A model generated the notes under the pieces. That model was given only the letters and a program-made list of their open reading frames with translations. It was not told the DNA's origin and made no database searches. From positions 1 through 27,822 of the forward strand of contig JAJDEH010000012.1 of NCBI GenBank assembly GCA_029259935.1: DNA of 27,822 nt. Reading direction: 5' to 3'. Shown here piece by piece: positions 7,316 to 15,500 of the stretch; within the stretch, counting starts at the first letter, position 1, and each line of letters starts with the position of its first letter. This DNA is from Planctomycetota bacterium. Its GTDB lineage: Bacteria > Planctomycetota > Planctomycetia > Pirellulales > Pirellulaceae. The position numbers and the translations under genes are program-made.

Positions 7316-8143
7316 TCAAGCGGTCTGCTTGCTCTTTTTCCGCGGATCTACTGGCCAACCATTGCGGAACTCGTTAATCATTTCCTTCCTAGTGGCCGCA
7401 TTGGCTACAGCGCCGCGTGAAATTGCTGGAAGTTCATCGTAGGTTCGGCCGTCAAGCTTGCGACCCCTCTCACTTTTCCTTACGCCTCCCCACTGCTTGA
7501 AGAAAAACGGGACCTTTGCCTTTCGGCACTGCCGTCGGATACCGACAACCCATGATCTTTGCATGGGTCGCGCACCGGCACCGCTCTCACCACCGACGAT
7601 GACCCAATTGATTCCCGCGAAATCGACCTCGCCGAGGTCTTCCAGGAGTGGTTCGACCGACAGGAAGGTCATTGCGGGGCTCGCCTCCCGAAGGTGCGAG
7701 ATTCGTGGCACACCATGTCGTTGGTTCTCTACGCTCACGCCCCACCAGATATGCGGAAGCTTGGCCGCAAAACGAAGCTTCGTTTGAAGCATGTCGCGTA
7801 GCCGCTCAGAGCGTTTGGTGAGTACTTGATAGATGTGCCAGTTGGCCGCCACCATGGCTTTGGCGACCAGCTCGATGTATTCGTCCGGTACATCCTTGTG
7901 GAAAAGATCGCTCATCGAATTGACGAACACCATTCGCTGCTTTGACCAAGTGATGGGCTCGGCGATCTTCTCGGGAACCAGCCGAAGGTCGAAGCCTTGT
8001 TCGTACGGGTGGCCGGGCACGCCACGGAATCGCTCTGCGAACGTCTCGGCGTAACAGTGAGTGCAGCCGGGACTGATCTTCGTGCAGCCACGAACGGGGT
8101 TCCAGGTGGCGTCAGTCCATTCAATCTTGGAATTTGCGCTCAT
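7316..8143 (-). CDS. phage Gp37/Gp68-like three-Cys-motif protein (DUF5131)
   Basis: A 275-residue protein beginning with the family signature IEWTDATWNPVRGC, then C20-x6-C27-x2-C30 (CTKISPGCTHCYAE). The cysteine cluster near the N-terminus, followed by alternating strand/helix segments (FVNSMSDLFHKD, YQVLTKRSERL, WWGVSVENQ, FLSVEPLL, WVIVGGESG, PFFFKQWGG), recalls an iron-sulphur TIM-barrel such as radical-SAM enzymes. That is inference; the family is annotated only as a domain of unknown function also found in phages. Its established genomic partner, TcmP, is next door in the expected order. AAAGGGGA precedes the ATG by about 8 nt, and a good promoter lies just upstream, so this is the first gene of the unit. 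Confidence 0.9.
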   Translation of the reverse strand: MSANSKIEWTDATWNPVRGCTKISPGCTHCYAETFAERFRGVPGHPYEQGFDLRLVPEKIAEPITWSKQRMVFVNSMSDLFHKDVPDEYIELVAKAMVAANWHIYQVLTKRSERLRDMLQTKLRFAAKLPHIWWGVSVENQRHGVPRISHLREASPAMTFLSVEPLLEDLGEVDFAGINWVIVGGESGAGARPMQRSWVVGIRRQCRKAKVPFFFKQWGGVRKSERGRKLDGRTYDELPAISRGAVANAATRKEMINEFRNGWPVDPRKKSKQTA

Positions 8144-8169
8144 CGTTGGTCCCCTTTTTCTTTCCAGAA

Positions 8170-8199
8170 ATTATAGTGTACAAATGTATCAATCGACAA
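8170..8199 (-). promoter_or_regulatory. sigma-70-type promoter of the DUF5131/tcmP unit
   Basis: On the minus strand a -35 TTGTCG (8199 to 8194) is followed after 18 bp by a perfect -10 TATAAT (8175 to 8170). The predicted transcription start near 8163 leaves a leader of about 20 nt containing the Shine-Dalgarno sequence. It is the best consensus-like promoter seen in the window. Confidence 0.6.
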
Positions 8200-8791
8200 C
8201 CTGCTCTGCCGCTTTGCCCTGACTTGGTAACGACTTACGGCAACTTTGCCCAGATCAACTCGTCAAGTTTCGCACGTATGCTTTGGGCCATCGAGTGTCG
8301 ATGGATCGTGAGCCAGCCTTGCTTGCGCGTCTGGCGCACGTTTGCGTGAAGCCAAGAAAATCAAACTTTTCTGGCCGGCCTTTGCCGCGTCGTGTTCGGC
8401 GTTCGCTCCCATAGCGGCCGAGGAAACGCCAAGATCATGGCTCGTGGTGAGAACGGAAGATCCAATGCAACTTGTGCACCGTTAGTTTGCTAATCCGTTG
8501 AACGTTGTGTCACGTTCCACCGCGCGATCCGTGGAGACGTTCTGGTGGTGGGTCTGTCGGATATCGGCCTCTGGGCAAGCTGTTCATCTTGCCTCCACGC
8601 AATTCACACCTTCGTAAAGGCCCGCTTCCACCTAGTCCATCAATTCCTGTCGTGGGACACGTGTCATCGGTCGGCCCTTGAGCCATGGGTCATTCCAAAA
8701 GACCAACAAAACGCTGCGCCCGGTCGGTACTAGCAAAAAATGGGCGGGCTTCGTGATTCGAGACGGAGGGCCAACCTTCGCTTCAAGAAGG
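8200..8791. other. about 590 bp with no recognisable gene
   Basis: No ORF with a plausible product or ribosome-binding site was found on either strand; the 62-codon frame at 8545-8733 (+) is Cys/His/Trp-rich and lacks an SD. Composition is mixed and no inverted terminal repeats, tRNA-like arms or tandem repeats were noticed. It separates the DUF5131/tcmP unit from the envelope block and could be decayed coding sequence. Confidence 0.5.
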
Positions 8792-8793
8792 TT
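8773..8793 (-). terminator. short hairpin across the stop codon of the DUF3352-like gene
   Basis: AACCTTC and GAAGGTT form a 7-bp perfect stem around a 7-nt loop, overlapping the TAA stop (8794-8792). No T-tract follows on the minus strand, so it is at best a weak or factor-dependent terminator. Confidence 0.2.
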
Positions 8794-10720
8794 AGTCCGT
8801 TTTCGGTTTCAACGAGAATGCCGTGTAGTGGAAACCTGTTTCGTCGTTGGTGATCATGCCGCCGCCGGGTGCGAAATAGTCCGCAATTTTGGTAAAGGGT
8901 GGCAGCGGATTGTCGTCCAGCGCTGTGTTGACGGTGCGGAAGAAGGGGTTTTCTTCCGAGCGGGAACTGAGGAAGGTTTTGGTGTCGTCGCTGGTCGCCA
9001 GATCGTACAGCATTCGCAGCGCCTCCTCGGGGCGGCTAAACGTTACCAGACCCGGCTTGGACGATGAGGCTTGCCGCTTGATCTCTTTCGCGATTAGCTG
9101 GTAGTCGTCTTGATTGGCCAGCGAGTTGTTGGCATCGCTGCTGGTGATGATCACGTTTTCCAGCATCTTGGTGCTGCTGGCGATCATGAAATAATCCTTG
9201 ACGATGGCAAGGCACGGTTGAGGGCGGCGAATCGGTGCCCGCGGCCGCTCCTCTTGTTCACCTTCGTCCGCCGCGGGGCGCGCCGCGCGACGGCCACCCC
9301 GGCCCATGGCCCGATAGTAAGTAACGCCGCCAAACACTTCCTTTTCCGTTCTGTCCGGAAATCGCTCGACAACTTTCTTCATCGTTTCCATGAACGCGTC
9401 CGGGTCTTTCAGCTTCAGCGCCAGCAGGTTGACTTGGCTGTTGATGCGCGCCGGCGGCTCGAAACGCGAGACCAACGTCATGCGGCCTTCGAGTTGGTCG
9501 ATCAGTTCTTCCTCGAAGTCGATTCCGATTTCGTCGGACATGCGCGTTTTGACCATGCGATCAAAGTCTCCGTCCTCGCGAAAGCTGTCGATCATCGTCC
9601 GCAGCTTGGAGTAGGTTCGATCCACGTCCCAATGCATCGTGGTATAGCTGAACACATCTTCCGGCACCCACGGTTCGGGAGTCGTATCTCCCGACTCGAG
9701 CGCGAGCATTTCGATCACGCCGGCACGGGGGTTATCTAGCATGATGTGCAGGTGGGCGATGCCGTCGAATTCTTCGGTGGCATAGATCAAACTGCCGCCA
9801 ACCGCCTGCAGTCCGTCCAGGCCCAACGTCGGCAGGATCGATAGGCCGATTTGCGCGGTCGTGTTTCCTCGCGACAAGTTACGCACGACTGCAATCGGAT
9901 CGGCGTACCATGTAAACTGCGGCCGTTCATCCTTGGTACCTCGACAGCGGCTCATGATGGTCGTGAATTTTCGCTCATCCCCGAGCGTCTTGTCGTCCTT
10001 TTCTTGCTCGCCAGTCCAACGCCGCAAAACCTGCTTGGCGGCTTCGACGCTGGTACAGATGCCGATCGTCTCATCCTTCTTGAAGTAAATGACCTGCCGT
10101 TCTTGTCGATTCTGATCCTTGTGCACCACCAACTCCGTATCACCAAACAGTTGCGTGTCGCGGGCGGTGTTGCCGGATTCCAGCAGCTCTTCCCCGCGAT
10201 CGATGAGTTTGTCGGCCGTGGTCACGTTGGCCCCGACGTCAATCAGCACGACCAGCGCGGGCGGACCCTCCTCTTGAGCCAACAACGCAGCGCAAATCTC
10301 GCCGTCGGGAAGAGCTAGCAACTGGTCCAGCGAGACGCCGACCTGTTCTTCAATTCGCGCGTACGCGTCGGCAAGCGAGTTGTATAGTTGTCCGGCCAGT
10401 GGTCGAATTTCTTCATCCGCCAGCATTTGCCCCACGCTGGTTTCGCTCAGCTTTTCCATCAACTCCTTGGTATCGGCAACGCGAATGAAAACCAACGTAT
10501 CGGCGGGCAGCAAGTCGGGAGCCGAAGGACGCTCAGCCGCGGCGGGACGCCCGGCGATGAAAGTGAACAGAACCGCCAAACCAAGACTGAAAATGGCTCG
10601 CGGTCGGATGACGTTGGCTCGAAACGGGGACGAATACACGGGAGGATTCTCCTGATAAAACCAGAGTTTTCGACGGGGCGTGTTTTGCTGGGGAAAGGGA
10701 AAATAGATGGTGTTACTCAT
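8792..10720 (-). CDS. exported DUF3352-like hypothetical protein
   Basis: A 642-residue exported protein. It has an unusually long N-terminal extension, a hydrophobic core at about 43-57 (IFSLGLAVLFTFIAG) and a likely signal-peptidase site after PAAA (about 62). The mature start, LLPADTLVFIRVADTKEL, resembles proteins annotated DUF3352, a family common in planctomycetes with no known function. The body contains repeated strand/helix modules (for example LVVLIDVG, VIYFKKDETIGIC, LAIVKDYFMIAS) and a charged low-complexity insert around 495-525 (GRGGRRAARPAADEGEQEE). ATG at 10720 has AAGGGTAAG upstream, and no alternative Met lies closer to the signal peptide. It is divergent from the BON gene and shares its 200-bp promoter region. 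Confidence 0.8.
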   Translation of the reverse strand: MSNTIYFPFPQQNTPRRKLWFYQENPPVYSSPFRANVIRPRAIFSLGLAVLFTFIAGRPAAAERPSAPDLLPADTLVFIRVADTKELMEKLSETSVGQMLADEEIRPLAGQLYNSLADAYARIEEQVGVSLDQLLALPDGEICAALLAQEEGPPALVVLIDVGANVTTADKLIDRGEELLESGNTARDTQLFGDTELVVHKDQNRQERQVIYFKKDETIGICTSVEAAKQVLRRWTGEQEKDDKTLGDERKFTTIMSRCRGTKDERPQFTWYADPIAVVRNLSRGNTTAQIGLSILPTLGLDGLQAVGGSLIYATEEFDGIAHLHIMLDNPRAGVIEMLALESGDTTPEPWVPEDVFSYTTMHWDVDRTYSKLRTMIDSFREDGDFDRMVKTRMSDEIGIDFEEELIDQLEGRMTLVSRFEPPARINSQVNLLALKLKDPDAFMETMKKVVERFPDRTEKEVFGGVTYYRAMGRGGRRAARPAADEGEQEERPRAPIRRPQPCLAIVKDYFMIASSTKMLENVIITSSDANNSLANQDDYQLIAKEIKRQASSSKPGLVTFSRPEEALRMLYDLATSDDTKTFLSSRSEENPFFRTVNTALDDNPLPPFTKIADYFAPGGGMITNDETGFHYTAFSLKPKTD

Positions 10721-10769
10721 CTTACCCTTTGCGAACGGCTCCGGTTTCGCGGAAGTTTTCGTTGGTCGG

Positions 10770-10777
10770 CCTATACC
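10770..10777 (-). promoter_or_regulatory. extended -10 promoter candidate for the DUF3352-like gene
   Basis: The minus strand carries TGGTATAGG, an extended -10 (TGnTATAnn), at about 10778-10770. This would start transcription near 10763, about 43 nt before the ATG. The -35 is poor. A similar TGGTACAAG occurs at about 16724-16716 upstream of the secretin gene. Confidence 0.35.
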
Positions 10778-10920
10778 AGCGGTTCATTGCCGAAATTGAA
10801 GCAATTTGGCTTGCGGAGACACCTGGAATGTCGGAAAATACCTAATGAGCGTCTATTCTCTCAAAGCGCGTTTTCGCTCAAATACATCCGGCGAGTCCAA
10901 ACATTCACGCGGAGAACGTC

Positions 10921-11601
10921 ATGAGATCTTGGTTCGTTATTGCGACGTTTGGCCTTTCTCTCGCTATCTCGTCAACGGCATTGGGTCAGGGATTTGGAAC
11001 GGGCTCGTCGGGCACCGGGGCTTTCGGCAGCCGATCCTTTGGCAGTGGAATCACCGGCCGTGCGGGTGGAGGAGGAGGGAGTCCTGGCAGCCAAGTCGAA
11101 CAGTTTCAGGCAGATGCCGGCACGGTCACGGGAAGTGAGCGGTTCATTCAAGCCAACCGCGATGCCACTTCGTTCGTGGGTGCTGACCGTGGAGAATTGG
11201 CGGGAACTTCCAGCCGCCAGCCGGGAGCGAACGCGGGTGCCGCCCAAAGCGTGCAGCGTCTGCTAAGTGGACTGGCGCCTCAACAGGATCCCAATCTCAC
11301 CCAGGCGAATACGAACCAGGGACGCCGCCAATTGCGCGTTCAAGTGCGGATTGGTTTTCCGCGCGACCCACTGCGGCCCCCGCTGGTCGTATCTCAATTC
11401 GAAAACCGGCTGAACCGCATCCCACAAATCAACGGCGGCGGGCCGATCCGCGCTTCCCTGTTCAACAGCACTATTGTCTTGCAGGGAACGGTTGATTCGA
11501 ATTATGCCCGTGATTTGGCGGAACGGATTGCCCGGCTTGAGCCCGGGGTGTACCAAGTGCAGAACGACCTGACGGTTGGCGCGGCCAATTCGAGCCGTTG
11601 A
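10921..11601 (+). CDS. exported BON-domain protein
   Basis: A 226-residue protein with a clear signal peptide (1-22, cleaving near TALG), a Gly/Ser-rich linker (24-60), a middle section containing GSERFIQANRDATSFVGAD, and a C-terminal BON domain at about 156-220 (VVSQFENRLN ... STIVLQGTVDSNYARDLAERIARLEPGV). BON domains bind phospholipid or act as interaction modules and also occur at the N-terminus of some pilus secretins. Here the domain is a separate exported protein next to a secretin gene, which suggests a shared outer-membrane assembly. The ATG has GGAG 8 nt upstream. Its last 131 bp overlap the convergent lipoprotein gene. Function is inferred from domain and context only. Confidence 0.85.
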   Translation: MRSWFVIATFGLSLAISSTALGQGFGTGSSGTGAFGSRSFGSGITGRAGGGGGSPGSQVEQFQADAGTVTGSERFIQANRDATSFVGADRGELAGTSSRQPGANAGAAQSVQRLLSGLAPQQDPNLTQANTNQGRRQLRVQVRIGFPRDPLRPPLVVSQFENRLNRIPQINGGGPIRASLFNSTIVLQGTVDSNYARDLAERIARLEPGVYQVQNDLTVGAANSSR

Positions 11602-12580
11602 CTGGGTGCGGTCCGACCTGTGAGTTACCCGTGCCACGGGCAAACGGACCAGGCGCGCCAAACGCCGCGCGTTGTCTTTGCCCTGCCGTGTTCGGACTCG
11701 ATGTGCTGGGACCCGATCCGTAGGTAACGTTGGCGTTGTTCCATCCCTCGGGCCGTTGGCCGTAACTGATTTGGGAGTTGCCCGGTGATCTTCGTAGCGC
11801 ATCTTGCCTGGCCATGGCGGCAAGTTGATTCACCTTTTCTTCCACGCCCGAAGAAGAACCCTGGCCGACCTGCAACTGGCGAGTGAGCCCCGCCGACAAG
11901 GGTATCGTAGTCGCCTGGATGCGCGGCGTGGACGAGTCGTTTTGTGGGTTCGCTTGGCGCTCGGACCGCGGATCAACTTGGCGCTCATATCCAGCTTGGC
12001 GAAAGCGTACTTCCCTCGGTTCGCGAGCCGGCTTGTTCTTGGCGATCGCCTGCTCGGGTTCATCGGTCCCCGGCAGCACGTTTTTGGTCGCTTCGGCGCG
12101 AACGAGTTGGCCGCCCGTGGCGCGGAACACGGGCATCAAGGTTAAATCTTTCTGTTGGCCTCCAACCGCGTCCCACGGAATCCACACGCTGTAGGAATGT
12201 CCCAGCTCGGTTTCCGAGTAGTGCTGGGCCAACTGTTCGGCGGTGTAAACAAACTTGCGGCTGGGAACGTTGGACGCGCTGTCCTTATCCGTATCGTCGA
12301 AAGCAAACACGATCAGCTCGCCTTGGACGGGTACGGATTGATGCTGATCGTCGTAGAAGTAGATTCGCCCGCCAAATCCTCGTACTGCTTCCCGTCCTGG
12401 AAATCGGTAAATGGCCTCACTCCAGATGACCGCCATGCGTGCCGGCTTGGTCACTGGCTCTTGGTCCGCCGAGCGATGGATGAAATCCGGCAACCCGGCC
12501 GGCTTGTCTTGCACGGACTCGCAACCCGCCAGGCACAGCAGCAGGATGCTTGCAACTTTTGATAATTCCACAGCCTTCAT
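11471..12580 (-). CDS. proline/glutamine-rich lipoprotein downstream of the secretin
   Basis: A 369-residue predicted lipoprotein: hydrophobic segment 10-18 and lipobox LAGC with C20 as lipidation site. The folded part (about 45-170) includes MAVIWSEAIYRFPG, RGFGGRIYFYDDQ, ELIVFAFDD and HSYSVWIPWDAVGG. From about 175 onward it becomes a low-complexity tail rich in Gln, Pro, Ser, Asn and Arg with ATTIPLSAGLTRQL in the middle. No named family recognised. It starts 17 nt after the secretin stop with AAGGACC upstream, so the two form an operon; a role as a secretin accessory lipoprotein (pilotin-like in location only) is inference. The final 43 codons lie antisense to the BON domain gene, and the true end may be earlier if the tail is not conserved. 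Confidence 0.75.
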   Translation of the reverse strand: MKAVELSKVASILLLCLAGCESVQDKPAGLPDFIHRSADQEPVTKPARMAVIWSEAIYRFPGREAVRGFGGRIYFYDDQHQSVPVQGELIVFAFDDTDKDSASNVPSRKFVYTAEQLAQHYSETELGHSYSVWIPWDAVGGQQKDLTLMPVFRATGGQLVRAEATKNVLPGTDEPEQAIAKNKPAREPREVRFRQAGYERQVDPRSERQANPQNDSSTPRIQATTIPLSAGLTRQLQVGQGSSSGVEEKVNQLAAMARQDALRRSPGNSQISYGQRPEGWNNANVTYGSGPSTSSPNTAGQRQRAAFGAPGPFARGTGNSQVGPHPVNGSNWPRQPSGRSALGTPRAQAGQSVPPNHGHNSNQPFPARQ

Positions 12581-12597
12581 CGTGGTGGTCCTTGGGT

Positions 12598-15500
12598 TCA
12601 GTAGGCGCTGGGTAGCCGGTTGATGCCGCCACCTGTTCGCTCGGCGCGCGGATCGGTAGCAATTCGTGGAGTCTGGTTGTTACCTTGCGTGGTGGGACCT
12701 TGGAGATTGCCCCTTAGCGGAGTGAACGCACCACCCCGGCGATTCCTTCCGGCAACTCGGTCCTGGGGATTGCTGGACGGCGCCTCGGTTCGCGCCGGAT
12801 GAATCAAGCCATCATGGCGGCTGGACTGGTCGTCGGATCTGAGCGGTGGCAGCGGCGGATTGGATTGCCGAGGATCGCCGATGGGCATCCTCTCCTTCGG
12901 CGGCAGAATCTCCGCTCCGGTTGGATCCATGTCGGGATAAACGACCGACGGCTCGGGACAGTCCAAATGGTCCATCTGGACACCGGGGACATTTTCTCCG
13001 TGCACCTCGATCACGTCCGCCAGGCACCAACTCATGCGATCCGCCTCGCGCTGGTTCATCCATTCCACATCTTGTGCGCCGTTCAACAGGAAGGGCGTCA
13101 GGATGATCAGCAACTCGGTGCGGCGAATTTCCTCGGCGTCGAAACGGAACATCGGTCCGATCACGGGCCAGTCGCTGATGTAGGGCGCTCCTCGTCGGGC
13201 GAACCGGCGTTCTTTGGTAATCAGTCCGGCGAAGACGACCGTTTGGCCGCTGCGGGCGCTGACGGTCGTTTGCGCGGTGACGATTTCGATTCTGGGCGAG
13301 CGGATCACATTGCCAAAGTTGTCGGTGAAAATTGGAATGCCTTCATCTTCGGGGCCGACCACGGATTTTTCGGCATTGATTTCCATGACGATCAGGCCGT
13401 CGGGACTCACTCGGGGCGTGACCCCCAGCAGAATGCCGACGTTTTCCAACACGACCGAGTTGGTCGTGTTGTTGACGTTTTGCGCCACCGCGGTAATACG
13501 CGGCACGCGTTCGCCAACCTGCACAAAGGCGGCCAGATTGTCCAACGTCATGACTTGCGGTCGGCTGAGGATCTGTAATCGCCGGCGGTCGTGCAACGCT
13601 CGCAGCAGGACGTTGACCGATTCGTTGCCGGCGGATAGCACGAGCCCGCCATAGCCCAAATCGGCGTTGTTTCGTCCGATCGCCAGATTCGACAGCGCCT
13701 GGCCGCCGAGCGTTTCGCGAGTGGCCAACGCGGCGGCATCGGCGTTGTTGCCCAAGCCGACTTGGTTAAACGGAAAGCCGACGGTCCCGATGCCCCGATC
13801 GAACAACAGCGAATCTTGCAAGCCGAGTTCGACGCCGATCTCTTCGATTTCGTTCAGTCCCACTTCCGCGATCAGTACTTGAATCATGATCGTTTCGGGC
13901 CGCCGGTCCAGGTCGCCCACGATCTTGATGACCTCGTCATAGAAATTGGGCGTGGCACTGATGATCAGGCTATTGCTGACCAGTTCGGGCACCACGATCA
14001 CTTCCCGTTCGATCTGTTCGAAGGGACTAATGACGTTCGGATCGATCTGGTTGATGAACCGCTGGCCATCCAAGTAGGCGTTGACGGCGTCGGCGACATC
14101 TTGGGCGAAGGCGTTGCTTAGTCGAATGACGGTCGTCCTTCGGGATTCGACATCTTCCAAATCCAGCCGGGCCAGCAACGCTTCGACAACCAGCAAGTCG
14201 TCCGTCGTGCCCGAGACGATAATCGTGTTGGTCCGCACATCAATGGCGAACCGCAAAGGAACCAGCGAGGTGTCGCCACCGGTTTGCACGGGCAACTGTC
14301 CAAAACCTCCCTGGCCAAATCCGCCTTGCGCGGTGCCCCCGCCAAACAATTGCTGCAACATGTTGAACAGAGTCGTTGCATCGCCGTTGATGATGGTGAA
14401 CACCTTGAGCTGCGCGTCGGCATTGGGCAACTGGTCCAGTTGGTTGACCAGCGCGCCGATCAGCGTCATATTTTCCTTGGGGCCGGTGACGATCAGCGAG
14501 TTGCTGTTGATATCGGCGGTTACTCGCACGTCGTACATGATGCCCGACTGGACGACCTGTCCGGTTTCGGCGTCGATTGTCATCAGCGACAGCATGGCCG
14601 ATCGCACCTGAGCGGCTTGTTGTTGCGCGCCGAGGCCGCCTCCCAATTGTTGCCCTTGGCCAATGCCGGTGCCCGCCTGACTTTGTCCCGCGCCTTGCAA
14701 CTGTCCGTTCAAAGCATCCTGCAGCACTGGAGCCAGTTCTTCGGCCAAGGCGTTTCTTAGCGGGAAGATGCGAACTTCGTTGACGGCCCCGTCGTGGACC
14801 ACGACATCCAGCTCCTCGATCAAACGAACCACTTGGTCCATGTCGCGCGGGCTGGCCTGGACAATCAGTGTGTTGCTGCGATAGTCGGACACGACTTGCA
14901 CTCGCGGAGCCAAGCCGCTACCCGTCGTGGTGGGAATCGCGCCGGGTTGGGCACCCGGCTGAACGGCACCGGCCGGTGCGGCTCCGTTGAACAGGGCGTT
15001 GATTCGTTGCTCGGCATCCACGGCCGACATATATTTGAGTTGAATGACCCGATATTGGCTTTGGGGCGAGGCGGGACGGTCAAGCTGCTGGATCAACGAC
15101 TTGGCCGAGTTGATGCTCTCTTCTTGACCGACCAAGACCAGCGCGTTGGGGTTCACCAGCGGCGTGATGCTGACCGATCCTTGGCGCGGCGCGTAGACTT
15201 CGTTATAGAGCTGCGTGACGACCACGGCGACCGCTTCGCCGTTTAGATAATCAAGGTGGTAAATTTCCACCTCGGGACGCGTCTGCTCGGACTGTTTGAT
15301 GATTTCGTCAATGATTCGTTGCACCCGTGCCACATCGCGCGGATGGCCCCGCAGCACGATGACTCCCAAGTCTTGCAGAATTTCGACTTGCACCGGCCCA
15401 ATCATGCCGCCATCTTCGCCGGGCTGCCCTCCACCGGCGAGTTCCGGATCTCGAGGCTGGCCATTCTGGCGAGCATTGTCTTGGCCGCCTTCTCGGGGTT

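Noticed and set aside
8545..8733. 62-codon plus-strand ORF in the gene-free stretch
   Set aside because: No ribosome-binding site and a Cys/His/Trp-heavy product; nothing supports expression.
12799..15246. Several 100-260-codon plus-strand ORFs
   Set aside because: All are antisense to the secretin gene, His/Arg/Asp-rich and without start signals.
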